Positions 25,676 through 33,776 of a DNA stretch of 64,000 bases are shown here, in pieces. A program made the position numbers and the translations under genes. The notes beneath the pieces are model-generated. The model was not told the DNA's origin, did no database searches, and saw only the letters and a program-made list of their open reading frames with translations. Positions within the stretch are counted from its first letter, which is position 1. Each line of letters begins with the position of its first letter. The stretch is from Paludibacteraceae bacterium (lineage in GTDB: Bacteria; Bacteroidota; Bacteroidia; Bacteroidales; Paludibacteraceae), in contig CAJOKE010000018.1 of assembly GCA_905235225.1 (NCBI GenBank), positions 1-64,000 of the forward strand. The letters run 5' to 3'.

Positions 25676-26281
25676 ATGTTCATCCCTTTAATTGACGATA
25701 TCGAAATTGACCGCGAAACACATCTGGTCAAAGACGCAAAACATAATATTCACCTTACCAAACTGGAATTCGGCTTGCTGGATTTTCTCGCCACACATGC
25801 CAATCGTGTTTGCACAAGAAATGACCTCTTGGACCATGTCTGGGGAGAACGGTTCATGTATGACACCGGGACTATTGATGTTCACTTGAATGCCTTACGC
25901 CGAAAAATGGGATGGAACAACAAAACGCCTATCGAAACACTGAGAGGTATAGGCTTTGTATTTCACACAAAGAACGTACAGACACACCAATTATCTCCAT
26001 TGCTCGAAGTTTCCTCACAATGGATCAATGCACACTCCGGAGACTTCGCCGCTCATGGATTAACAATAGAGGTGGCTCTCACACCATGGGTAAATGAATT
26101 GACCATTCATCCTGACAACCTGCATCGATGGCTGGATGCTTCGTTGGACACGCTGCTGCCAACCGCCCAACCCGGTGTAATTAGATTATCATCACGCCTG
26201 ACTATACACTATTTCTCACTGAAACTTGATATTAACGGAACCAACTGTGAACTCAATATCCCAATCTTAAGGAATACTTAA
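25676..26281 (+). CDS. Winged-helix protein without receiver, with a C-terminal kinase-ATPase-like remnant
   Basis: 201 residues. Residues about 1-97 form an OmpR/PhoB-type winged helix (LTKLEFGLLDFLATHANRV, TIDVHLNALRRKMG, RGIGFVF), but the usual N-terminal receiver domain is absent. Residues about 120-195 resemble the first half of a histidine-kinase ATPase domain (a segment reading HPDNLHRWLDASLDTLL in the N-box position), lacking the key Asn and the G boxes. It is probably a DNA-binding regulator; the signal and the role of the C-terminal part are unknown. The 90-nt upstream gap shows no clear promoter. Confidence 0.7.
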   Translation: MFIPLIDDIEIDRETHLVKDAKHNIHLTKLEFGLLDFLATHANRVCTRNDLLDHVWGERFMYDTGTIDVHLNALRRKMGWNNKTPIETLRGIGFVFHTKNVQTHQLSPLLEVSSQWINAHSGDFAAHGLTIEVALTPWVNELTIHPDNLHRWLDASLDTLLPTAQPGVIRLSSRLTIHYFSLKLDINGTNCELNIPILRNT

Positions 26282-26303
26282 ACTTCTTTTCCCCATTATT
26301 TCG

Positions 26304-26311
26304 TACCTTTG
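26304..26311 (+). promoter_or_regulatory. -7 box of the DUF4491 gene
   Basis: TACCTTTG at 26304-26311, 20 nt before the start codon. No clear TTTG is found at the expected -33 position. Confidence 0.5.
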
Positions 26312-26331
26312 CACCATATTTTATAGCAAAA

Positions 26332-26631
26332 ATGGTCAATTTTGAAGGTATTATAGTTGGAGCATCTGTCTTCCTTATGATCGGAATGTTCCACCCGCTG
26401 GTTATCAAAGCCGAATATTATATCGGAGTTAAATGCTGGCCTGCATTCGCATTGGTCGGATTGTTGGCACTCGGTGCATCTTTATTAGTGACAAATACAG
26501 TCATCTCCGTACTACTCGGAGCATTCGCTTTCTCTTGTTTTTGGTCCATCTTGGAACTTTTTGAACAGCAAAAAAGAGTGGAAAGAGGCTGGTTCCCCAA
26601 AAATCCCGACAAAAAGGACAAAGAAAAATAA
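26332..26631 (+). CDS. DUF4491 family small membrane protein
   Basis: 99 residues with three membrane segments (about 4-22, 36-54, 58-76) and a charged C-terminal tail. It fits DUF4491, a Bacteroidota family with no known function; the MVNFEGIIVGASVFLMIGMFHPLVIKAEY-type start is characteristic. Single gene between two promoters. Confidence 0.82.
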   Translation: MVNFEGIIVGASVFLMIGMFHPLVIKAEYYIGVKCWPAFALVGLLALGASLLVTNTVISVLLGAFAFSCFWSILELFEQQKRVERGWFPKNPDKKDKEK

Positions 26632-26637
26632 AACCGA

Positions 26638-26669
26638 TTTGCACAGGCGGATTATTTGATGTACCTTTG
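26638..26669 (+). promoter_or_regulatory. Promoter of the truncated ydeI-like gene
   Basis: TTTG (26638-26641), 20 nt, TACCTTTG (26662-26669). Intact even though the gene it serves looks truncated. Confidence 0.75.
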
Positions 26670-26677
26670 TCGCCGAA

Positions 26678-27025
26678 ATGGAAATCGTCAATCTTTTACA
26701 GTTCGCCACAAGGCAGGAGTTGCGTGCTTGGTTGGAGCAAAACGCCGCTTCTGAACGTTTTTGCTGGATTGCTATTTATCGAAGTAAAAAGCCACCGGCA
26801 GGAATCTGCCTGCCATATATTGATGTGGTCGAAGAAGCGTTATGCTTTGGATGGATTGATTCTACACTGAAGCGGCTGCCGGACGGCCGTTTGGCTCAAC
26901 GTTTGTCACCTCGGCGAAAGACAAGCCACTGGACTGCACTTAACATACAACGTTGCGCAAATCTTAATGCCCGTGGACTAATGACTCCCCTCGGCATCAA
27001 AGCCATCCCCACCAACCTCAACTAA
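26678..27025 (+). pseudogene. YdeI/OmpD-associated family protein, C-terminally truncated
   Basis: 115 residues matching only the N-terminal part of YdeI-like proteins (RELRAWLEQNAASERFCWIAIY, EEALCFGWIDSTLKRL, SPRRKTSHWT). Relatives are about 190 residues, so roughly the last 70 are missing. The break coincides with the outer end of the restriction-modification cassette that begins within 20-130 nt, which suggests loss of the 3' half on insertion. It could still be translated from its intact promoter. Confidence 0.6.
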
Positions 27026-27042
27026 ATATTGTAGATTATATT

Positions 27043-27163
27043 ACAAATTATGGTTTGCAACCAAGGCATTCCACATTTTTTTGTGTTCGTATTTGATGGC
27101 TGTATCTTGGGACAAAAGATTTGCATAGCATTCTACAAAACACTTTGGATTATCCAACAAACG
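27043..27163 (-). pseudogene. Out-of-frame 3' remainder of the restriction endonuclease
   Basis: After the annotated stop at 27150, another frame stays open for about 36 codons (RLLDNPKCFVECY ... IKYEHKKMWNALV) to a TAA at 27043-27045. Its composition looks coding, and it begins where the endonuclease frame runs into an abrupt end (IIPTFVG). I infer a small frameshifting deletion near the end of the gene. Confidence 0.5.
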
Positions 27164-28142
27164 TTGGTATTATGCCGTTTATAATTAACTGACACCCATG
27201 GGTATTTCGAATTTGCTCAACTTCCCTTTCTACTGATTCCTTATCTGCTTCTGCAACAGATCGCGTTGATAATATGTAGTACCTTTCAAGCGTGCTTGAT
27301 TGTATTTTTTCTTTGGCTGTAACTACAATATTATGCGTTATTTCTATATCAAATTTAACTTCCACCGCCTCAAAAGCAGTTCCGTCTTCATTTACCACAT
27401 CAATATCGCCATGCCTTCCACTGCGTGCATCAGCTGATGTATGAGGCTCTATTGGAAGTAACTGTTTGTCCGCATAGCGGGATATTTGTTTAGTAATAAC
27501 CTCATATATTGCATATAATGCTAACACCGGCAGACGTGAAGCACCGGCAGAGTGATACTTTCCACAAAAATGTTTTTTCAGTAGTTCTACAATTGAATCT
27601 ATAGTGAGATTTTGAGGAGTAGCTATACTTATCTGCTTTTTATCTCTTTGAATAATTAAGTTCTGCAACAGATAGTCAACAATTTCTTCTTGCTTTCCGC
27701 TTTGCTCGATCTGCTTTATTGCTTCCAAAAAAGCAGGTTTCAATGTTGGAATGGAAGGCTTAATTGCCCCCGTATACTTTTCATCATATGGCACTTTTTG
27801 TTCAAGAGACCGGGTCAACCAACCACTTGATCCCATTGCAGGAAAGCGATTCTCCTTCAGGAAAGGCGTAATATAATTAGCATCAAAAGTCCGCCCGGCA
27901 TAACCGCCTTTTATACTGGATTGATGCCTGCGAATATCTTGTTGAGGATGAAGACATTTATATACTGCACTACTTGTAAATACAACTGTCATTACCGCCT
28001 TAGAACTCTCTGAATTGTCAATAATTACGTTTAGCGGGTGTCTAATACTGTCCGGCAACGTACTTTCTGCCTGATTTCCGTTAGCCGCAACTATTACAGC
28101 TGCATCGTATTTCTTTTGTAGAAATTCACTTGCTTGCATCAT
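27150..28142 (-). CDS. Type II restriction endonuclease (PD-(D/E)XK), probably frameshifted at the 3' end
   Basis: 330 residues from the Met that overlaps the methyltransferase stop (ATGATG). A nuclease core is suggested by GDIDVVNEDGTAFEAVEVKF near residues 250-269 (D...EVK). Linked to a cytosine methyltransferase, it should cut the sequence that enzyme protects; the site is not predictable by eye. The last codons (IIPTFVG, stop) are followed by an open stretch in another frame, so the protein may have lost about 35 C-terminal residues and may be inactive. The region is more AT-rich than its neighbours. Confidence 0.75.
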   Translation of the reverse strand: MMQASEFLQKKYDAAVIVAANGNQAESTLPDSIRHPLNVIIDNSESSKAVMTVVFTSSAVYKCLHPQQDIRRHQSSIKGGYAGRTFDANYITPFLKENRFPAMGSSGWLTRSLEQKVPYDEKYTGAIKPSIPTLKPAFLEAIKQIEQSGKQEEIVDYLLQNLIIQRDKKQISIATPQNLTIDSIVELLKKHFCGKYHSAGASRLPVLALYAIYEVITKQISRYADKQLLPIEPHTSADARSGRHGDIDVVNEDGTAFEAVEVKFDIEITHNIVVTAKEKIQSSTLERYYILSTRSVAEADKESVEREVEQIRNTHGCQLIINGIIPTFVG

Positions 28143-29311
28143 AATAATTGCTGTTTGATTTGTTTTATTATTTCCTGTATCATCGGTACGCATACCGCAT
28201 TACCCGCTTGGCGATACTGTTCCGTTATACTGGTATCTCTAATGAACGATTCCGGAAAACCCATCAAACGATAACACTCATTTAGTGTTAATTTACGTAC
28301 ATTTGCACCGTCATATATCCAAAAACGACCGGAGGTCTCTTGGGATGGCAATGCCGGATGAACACCTTCGATTGAATAAATACGATTAGGTTGCTTGTGA
28401 ACCCTTGACAAATATTCCGTACCGGGACGCACACCGGCCTTCCGAATTTGCTTATTTCGATATCCGACAAATATCAATCCGGATTCTTGACGCCTGAAAC
28501 TGTCTAAAATAGTATATGGCTCCTTGATATACTCATAATTGGATGTATCGCTATCAAGAATATCCTTAATAAAGACCTTTTCTTTTATTGGCAATTGTGA
28601 AAAATCAAATTCTTTTTCCTTGTGAGCCACTATAATAATCCGCTCCCTATTTTGAGCCACACCGAAATTGGACGCATTCAAAACCTGATATGGATGATGA
28701 GTATATCCAAGATGATCCAAACCCTCCAAAATAGTTTTTAGTGTTCTTCCATGGTCATGGTGTACTAAGTGTTTGACATTTTCCAGAAAGACCACTTTAG
28801 GTTGCTTTGCTTCAATTATGCGAAAAACATTATATATTAATGTTCCCCGTGTGTCATCAAAACCTCGCATCTTGCCTGATATACTAAATGGTTGGCATGG
28901 AAAACCTGCACACAAAACATCATGAGTCGGAATAATTTCTAAAGGAATCTGCGTTATATCTCCAAAAGGAAATTCTCCATAATTTGCATTATAAACCCTT
29001 TGGGCATTTGGATTAAATTCTGACGAAAATACACATTTACCACCTTCATCCTGCAGAGGTATCCGAAAACCGCCTATCCCGGCGAAGAGGTCTATAAACG
29101 TAAATTCGGCATCAATTGGAGGAGGAAAAGGCACATCGTATTGTATATCTCCTACACCGTCAATATCATACGACATGGCAAACGGCGACACATAAGAAAA
29201 GGATTCCTGATGAGTATAAAATTGCTTAGACTGAGCCTTATGCGTGATAAATGCTATATCACGCTCATCATATGTCGCTTGCAACTCTCTATACCAGTCA
29301 GAATACCGCAT
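28139..29311 (-). CDS. DNA (cytosine-5-)-methyltransferase
   Basis: 390 residues. All main C5-methyltransferase motifs are visible: I (DLFAGIGGFR, 74-83), IV with the catalytic Cys139 (AGFPCQPFSISGK), VI (ENVKHL), VIII (QNRERIIIVA) and X (AGNAVCVPMI). The start at 29311 is chosen over the ORF-track start 41 codons upstream because the promoter lies between them. It protects DNA from, or simply outlives, the neighbouring endonuclease. A mobile-type cassette with AT-rich flanks; no control (C) protein is present. Confidence 0.93.
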   Translation of the reverse strand: MRYSDWYRELQATYDERDIAFITHKAQSKQFYTHQESFSYVSPFAMSYDIDGVGDIQYDVPFPPPIDAEFTFIDLFAGIGGFRIPLQDEGGKCVFSSEFNPNAQRVYNANYGEFPFGDITQIPLEIIPTHDVLCAGFPCQPFSISGKMRGFDDTRGTLIYNVFRIIEAKQPKVVFLENVKHLVHHDHGRTLKTILEGLDHLGYTHHPYQVLNASNFGVAQNRERIIIVAHKEKEFDFSQLPIKEKVFIKDILDSDTSNYEYIKEPYTILDSFRRQESGLIFVGYRNKQIRKAGVRPGTEYLSRVHKQPNRIYSIEGVHPALPSQETSGRFWIYDGANVRKLTLNECYRLMGFPESFIRDTSITEQYRQAGNAVCVPMIQEIIKQIKQQLL

Positions 29312-29319
29312 ATTGGACG

Positions 29320-29351
29320 CAAAAGTACAAAAAAAAAAGTGAAGTAGCAAA
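29320..29351 (-). promoter_or_regulatory. Methyltransferase promoter
   Basis: Minus strand TTTG (29348-29351), 20 nt, TACTTTTG (29320-29327), with a leader of under 10 nt. Confidence 0.8.
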
Positions 29352-29520
29352 TATAATTTATCATTTTGGGTCAAATGGAATATTTTTGCATATAAAAGAT
29401 TCTTTTTCATCCATATAGATGATATAAAAGACATATAACTAGACTATCGATGTGATATTATGCCTTAACACAACATATAGTCTGTATCTTTATAATTGTA
29501 TATTTTACAAAGACACTAAC

Positions 29521-29547
29521 TGTAATATATATATAATATATATTACA
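29521..29547. repeat. AT-only palindrome
   Basis: Perfect 11-bp arms (TGTAATATATA / TATATATTACA) around five central bases. It could be an operator, a cruciform or the scar of the cassette; there is no T-run context typical of a terminator. Confidence 0.5.
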
Positions 29548-29577
29548 TATACAATGGTCTTTTTTTGTGTTTCTCCC

Positions 29578-29717
29578 AAAATGTACGATTATTAAGATTT
29601 TCTCATCCTCAACTCGTCTTTTTGCTTACCTGACACATACGACTCGCTTACGGGAGACTTACGACTCGATAGAACACAACTGATTTCATGACTAAAATGT
29701 CCGATTTTTAAGATTTT
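29578..29717. repeat. 24-bp direct repeats flanking array D
   Basis: Copies at 29578-29601 and 29694-29717 agree at 22 of 24 positions (ending TTAAGATTTT) and are 116 bp apart. Array D lies between them. They could be a target-site or recombination footprint. Confidence 0.65.
29624..29667. repeat. 11-bp tandem array D (4 units)
   Basis: Exact 11-mers GCTTACCTGAC, ACATACGACTC, GCTTACGGGAG, ACTTACGACTC. On the minus strand the core CTCCCGTAAGCGAGTCGTA is identical to part of array F at 48.6 kb. It lies about 65 nt beyond the tRNA-Pro terminator. Confidence 0.82.
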
Positions 29718-29730
29718 ATGCCGGCATAAC

Positions 29731-29759
29731 AAAAATGGATGACACTTGCCATCCATTTT
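29731..29759 (-). terminator. tRNA-Pro terminator
   Basis: A 10-bp perfect stem (AAAATGGATG / CATCCATTTT) with an 8-nt loop begins at the tRNA 3' end; on the minus strand it ends in T residues. Confidence 0.75.
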
Positions 29760-29834
29760 GGTCGAGAAGACGTGACTCGAACACGCGACCCCTACGTCCC
29801 GAACGTAGTGCGCTACCAACTGCGCCACTTCTCG
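29759..29834 (-). tRNA. tRNA-Pro (CGG)
   Basis: Acceptor stem CGAGAAG / CTTCTCG, anticodon stem CTACG / CGTAG around loop TTCGGGA (anticodon CGG), and T loop TTCGAGT. Unlike the other tRNAs here the 3' CCA is encoded; its last base is also the start of the terminator stem. Confidence 0.94.
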
Positions 29835-29856
29835 TCGCTTTCTACAAAAGCGGCTG

Positions 29857-29888
29857 CAAAAGTACTGCTTTTTTTTTATTCCTGCAAA
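29857..29888 (-). promoter_or_regulatory. tRNA-Pro promoter
   Basis: Minus strand TTTG (29885-29888), a 20-nt spacer ending in an A tract and AAAGCAG, then TACTTTTG (29857-29864). Confidence 0.85.
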
Positions 29889-29909
29889 TATTTTTGCATT
29901 TTATGATTA

Positions 29910-32234
29910 TTATTTGCGATTTTTACTCTTAAAAACAACACTTTTCTGCTTTAATTCAGTTGTTGAAGCCTTATCTATCAATACCTTGGCTTCATCCAAA
30001 GTAAGTGCTGACACATCAACAGACTTCGGAATACGGTAATTTCCTTCCGGCGTCTTTATATATGGACCATAACGGCCGTTCAATACTTGGATATCACCCC
30101 ATACATGAATCGGTTCATTCTTCTGTGCTTTATCAGCAATAAGTTGAAGTGCTTCTTCTTTCGTGATATTAAACGGATCAACTGATTTCGGTATTGAGAT
30201 AAATTCACCATGGAAACGGATATATGGTCCATATTTGCCTTCACCTATTACCACATCTTCACCTTCAATATCGCATAATGTATAAGGTAATGACTTCTGG
30301 AAAAGCTCCAGTGCTTCATCCAATGTTATCGTATATATCGATTGACCATGTTTAAGCGACGCAAACTTTGGCTTCTCATCATCCGAATCACCCAACTGGA
30401 CACATGGTCCCAACTTTGATATCTTCGCTAATACCGGCTGACCGCTCTGCGGATCTGTTCCCAAACGAATCGGAGCAATATGACCCGACGGCACATGCTC
30501 TATCATTGGGTGAAACATCTTGTAAAACGAATCTACTGTCTTTACCCAATCGGCTTCGCCGGCAGCGATTTGGTCAAAATTTGCCTCCTCGGTTGCGGTG
30601 AAATCGTAAGAAAGTATCTCAGGGAATTGCTCTACCAGAAAATCATTGGTCATCCTGCCAAGATCTGTTGGAAGCAACTTTTGCTGATCTGCTCCGTACA
30701 TTTCCTGCTTCTGTTTATCCGTTATCTTGCCGCCTTTTAGCGTTAACTGATTATAATCACGCTTTTTACCGGCGATACTGCCACGCTCTACATATTTGCG
30801 CTGCTGGATAGTCTCGATAATAGTGGCATAGGTAGAAGGACGTCCTATCCCCAACTCCTCCATTTTCTTAACTAAAGCTGCTTCCGTATAGCGTAAAGGC
30901 GGACGAGAGAATTGCTGCTGCGCGTTCATCTCTGTCAAACGCAGCTGCTCGTTTATTGCCATGGCTGGAATGGTATGAATACTATCCTCTTGTTCTTCGT
31001 CTGTAGATTGAACGTAAGCACGCATGAAACCGTCAAAAGTCACGATTTCACCGGACGCAACGAACTGATAGGTAGAACCACTGACAGAGACTTCAACTCG
31101 CGTTGTCTCAACTTGGGCATCAGCCATCTGGGAAGCTATCGTACGCTTCCATATTAATTCATACAGTTTCTTTTCATCAGCATTTGCTCCGGCTGAATGA
31201 ATATTCATATAGGTCGGACGTATGGCTTCATGAGCCTCTTGCGCACCCTTGGAGTGTGTCTGATATTTACGCCCACGATGATACTTTTCCCCGTATTCAC
31301 CGACAATCTCATTCTTGGCCGTCGCTAATGCCAGACTACTCAAATTAACCGAATCAGTACGCATATACGTAATATGTCCTGCTTCATAAAGTGACTGAGC
31401 CAGACGCATAGTCTTACTTACAGAGAATTTGAGCTTCCGGGCAGCTTCCTGCTGCAATGAAGAAGTCGTAAATGGCGGTGCCGGAATATGAACACCCGGT
31501 TTCTTGCTAACCTGCTCGACCCGGAAAGATGCCGTTTGGCATAACTCAAGGAACTTCATCGCCTCTTTTTTTGTCGCAAAACGATGGTTTAATTCGGTAT
31601 GCAAAATGGATGCATCAGCCGGATTAATGCCGGTGAAATCGGCAATAACTCGATATTGGGCTACCGTTTTGAAGTTCTCAATTTCCCTTTCCCGCTCAAC
31701 AATCAAACGGACAGCAACCGATTGAACGCGCCCGGCAGAAAGTCCTGTCGTTATCTTTCGCCATAGAATTGGAGACAACTCAAAACCAACTATGCGGTCT
31801 AACACACGGCGCGCCTGCTGAGCATTCACCAAATTATAATCTATGTCTCTGGGTTCTTGGATCGCCTGTACAATGGCACTCTTTGTTATCTCATGGAAAA
31901 CAATCCTGTGGGTTTCCTTTTTCTCCAAATTAAGAACTTCATGCAAATGCCACGCAATAGCCTCTCCTTCACGGTCTTCATCAGATGCAAGCCATACCGT
32001 ATTAGCCTTCTTAACTTCTGACTGAAGTTGCTCCAAAAGATGCTTCTTACTTGGGTCGATAACATAATTAGGACGGTAATTATGCTCAAAATCAATTCCG
32101 ATACTGTTTTTTCCAACACCCTCTATGTCACGGATATGCCCTTGGGAAGATAGTACATGATAATCCGACCCAAGAAACTTCTCAATGGTCTTCGCCTTGG
32201 CAGGTGACTCAACGATGACTAAATTTTTACTCAT
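29910..32234 (-). CDS. topA: DNA topoisomerase I
   Basis: 774 residues, type IA. Relaxes negative supercoils. The Toprim domain opens the protein (LVIVESPAKAKTIEKFLG; acidic triad in ASDEDREGEAIAWHL), and the active-site Tyr is in HITYMRTDSVNLS near residue 295. The C-terminus carries three to four topoisomerase C-terminal repeats (KYGPYIRF, GRYGPYIKTPEGNYRIP) in place of zinc ribbons, as is usual in Bacteroidota. Own promoter, divergent from nfeD. Confidence 0.97.
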   Translation of the reverse strand: MSKNLVIVESPAKAKTIEKFLGSDYHVLSSQGHIRDIEGVGKNSIGIDFEHNYRPNYVIDPSKKHLLEQLQSEVKKANTVWLASDEDREGEAIAWHLHEVLNLEKKETHRIVFHEITKSAIVQAIQEPRDIDYNLVNAQQARRVLDRIVGFELSPILWRKITTGLSAGRVQSVAVRLIVEREREIENFKTVAQYRVIADFTGINPADASILHTELNHRFATKKEAMKFLELCQTASFRVEQVSKKPGVHIPAPPFTTSSLQQEAARKLKFSVSKTMRLAQSLYEAGHITYMRTDSVNLSSLALATAKNEIVGEYGEKYHRGRKYQTHSKGAQEAHEAIRPTYMNIHSAGANADEKKLYELIWKRTIASQMADAQVETTRVEVSVSGSTYQFVASGEIVTFDGFMRAYVQSTDEEQEDSIHTIPAMAINEQLRLTEMNAQQQFSRPPLRYTEAALVKKMEELGIGRPSTYATIIETIQQRKYVERGSIAGKKRDYNQLTLKGGKITDKQKQEMYGADQQKLLPTDLGRMTNDFLVEQFPEILSYDFTATEEANFDQIAAGEADWVKTVDSFYKMFHPMIEHVPSGHIAPIRLGTDPQSGQPVLAKISKLGPCVQLGDSDDEKPKFASLKHGQSIYTITLDEALELFQKSLPYTLCDIEGEDVVIGEGKYGPYIRFHGEFISIPKSVDPFNITKEEALQLIADKAQKNEPIHVWGDIQVLNGRYGPYIKTPEGNYRIPKSVDVSALTLDEAKVLIDKASTTELKQKSVVFKSKNRK

Positions 32235-32271
32235 GCTCTACTTTACATAATTATATAAGGTGTGTCCCGAA

Positions 32272-32292
32272 TTCCCTTGAAACAAAAGGGAA
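32272..32292 (-). other. Hairpin in the topA leader
   Basis: TTCCCTT / AAGGGAA with a 7-nt loop lies between the topA promoter and its start codon. It may affect mRNA stability or translation; no known riboswitch is recognised. Confidence 0.35.
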
Positions 32293-32307
32293 AGCCGAAA
32301 ACGGCGG

Positions 32308-32339
32308 CAAAGGTACAACTTTTTTTTTAACCGTGCAAA
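32308..32339 (-). promoter_or_regulatory. topA promoter
   Basis: Minus strand TTTG (32336-32339), 20 nt including an A tract, TACCTTTG (32308-32315). The leader is about 70 nt. Confidence 0.8.
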
Positions 32340-32350
32340 TTTATTTTTTA

Positions 32351-32382
32351 TTTGCGTATATCAAAGATAAATAGTATCTTTG
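32351..32382 (+). promoter_or_regulatory. nfeD-floA promoter
   Basis: TTTG (32351-32354), 20 nt, TATCTTTG (32375-32382). Confidence 0.8.
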
Positions 32383-32405
32383 CAGCGTGAAAAAATAATA
32401 AAGCT

Positions 32406-32759
32406 ATGTATATCGCAATTGTAATCCTTTTATTAGTGTTCGGTGTCGGTCTTTTAGTGGCTGAATTATTCCTGCTTCCGGGGTTCGGCATTGCCGGCAT
32501 ATCAGGTTTTGCATGCCTGATAGGTAGCGTTGTTGTCGCTTACCTCAAATTGGCTCCGATATATCCGTGGGCTGGTCATGCAACTTTGGCGGCGGCATTG
32601 ATAATGACCGCCATCGCCATTTACGGATTTCTCAAAAGTAGGGCTATCGAAAAAATGGCGTTAGACACATCTATTGACTCGCAAGTCGGCTTGGCTGAAC
32701 CGGGTAAAAAAATTGAAAACCTGAAAAAAGAGGCAGAAAAAGAAAGCAAAGTTAATTAA
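32406..32759 (+). CDS. NfeD-like membrane protein
   Basis: 117 residues with three membrane segments (about 2-23, 28-48, 56-78) and a charged tail. Short NfeD-type proteins are encoded beside flotillins and help organise membrane microdomains; the soluble OB domain of long NfeD is absent here. The adjacent floA gene supports the call. Confidence 0.75.
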   Translation: MYIAIVILLLVFGVGLLVAELFLLPGFGIAGISGFACLIGSVVVAYLKLAPIYPWAGHATLAAALIMTAIAIYGFLKSRAIEKMALDTSIDSQVGLAEPGKKIENLKKEAEKESKVN

Positions 32760-32786
32760 TAACGAATAACATTAAAGAAAAAAGTT

Positions 32787-33761
32787 ATGGAAATCATTGA
32801 AGTTATTTTGATCGTTTTAATTGCCATTTTGGTGATTATCTTCTTCTATTATGTGCCGTTTATGTTATGGATAAACGCACAGGTAAGCGGTGTCCGCATC
32901 TCTCTGGTGCAACTATTTCTGATGCGCATTCGCAAAGTTCCGCCTACTAAAATCGTGAATTGTCTGATTGAAGCGCACAAAGCCGGACTTCAAGATGTAA
33001 AACGTGATGGACTGGAAGCACACTATCTTGCCGGTGGACATATCGAACGCGTGGTTCATGCTCTCGTTTCAGCAAGTAAAGCCGGCATCCAGTTGCCGTT
33101 TCAAATGGCAACAGCCATTGATTTGGCTGGTCGGGATGTATTCGAAGCCGTACAGATGTCTGTAAATCCGAAAGTGATTGACACACCCCCGGTAGCAGCA
33201 GTGGCAAAAGACGGTATCCAGTTAATCGCCAAAGCACGTGTAACAGTTCGTGCAAATATCAAACAATTAGTCGGGGGTGCCGGAGAGGATACCATCCTCG
33301 CTCGCGTCGGAGAAGGAATAGTTAGCTCCATCGGTTCCGCTGAAAGCCACAAAATGGTTCTCGAAAACCCCGATTCCATCAGTAAACTCGTCCTTTCCAA
33401 AGGACTGGATGACGGAACAGCTTTTGAGATCCTGAGTATTGATATCGCGGATATTGATGTCGGTAAAAACATCGGCGCACAACTTCAAATGGATCAAGCC
33501 GAAGCAGACAAGAACATCGCACAGGCTAAAGCCGAAGAACGACGCGCAATGGCTATCGCCAACGAACAGGAAATGAAAGCAAAAGCACAGGAAGCACGAG
33601 CTAAAGTAATTGAGGCAGAGGCTCTTGTACCACAAGCCATGGCAGAAGCGTTCCGCAATGGAAACCTCGGCATCATGGACTACTACCGTATGCAAAATAT
33701 CCAAGCTGATACGACGATGCGCGAAGCAATTGGTAAGCCCAACTCTTCATCCAAAAAATAA
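32787..33761 (+). CDS. floA: Flotillin-like protein FloA
   Basis: 324 residues: an N-terminal membrane hairpin (about 3-32), a SPFH/band-7-like domain, and a C-terminal Ala/Glu-rich coiled coil ([21 protein letters not shown], about 235-290). Matches the UPF0365/FloA family, scaffold of bacterial membrane microdomains. Follows nfeD by 27 nt. Confidence 0.94.
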   Translation: MEIIEVILIVLIAILVIIFFYYVPFMLWINAQVSGVRISLVQLFLMRIRKVPPTKIVNCLIEAHKAGLQDVKRDGLEAHYLAGGHIERVVHALVSASKAGIQLPFQMATAIDLAGRDVFEAVQMSVNPKVIDTPPVAAVAKDGIQLIAKARVTVRANIKQLVGGAGEDTILARVGEGIVSSIGSAESHKMVLENPDSISKLVLSKGLDDGTAFEILSIDIADIDVGKNIGAQLQMDQAEADKNIAQAKAEERRAMAIANEQEMKAKAQEARAKVIEAEALVPQAMAEAFRNGNLGIMDYYRMQNIQADTTMREAIGKPNSSSKK

Positions 33762-33776
33762 GAAGTAAGGACTAAC

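Larger units (their letters stand above)
29312..29758. other. AT-rich intergenic region between the R-M cassette and tRNA-Pro
   Basis: About 450 nt without a credible gene. It holds the methyltransferase promoter, an AT palindrome (29521-29547), a pair of 24-bp near-identical direct repeats (29578-29601 and 29694-29717) flanking the 11-bp array D, and the tRNA-Pro terminator. The minus-strand ORF of 78 codons here overlaps the repeats and tRNA and is not a gene. Confidence 0.65.

Noticed and set aside
26678-29311. A larger defence island around the R-M pair
   Set aside because: Flanking genes (DUF4491, tRNA-Pro, topA) are housekeeping or unrelated; no other defence gene is adjacent.
29592-29828. 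78-codon minus-strand ORF near tRNA-Pro
   Set aside because: Overlaps the tRNA, its terminator and array D.
32235-32405. Riboswitch in the topA-nfeD gap
   Set aside because: Only a simple 7-bp hairpin is present; no conserved aptamer pattern recognised.
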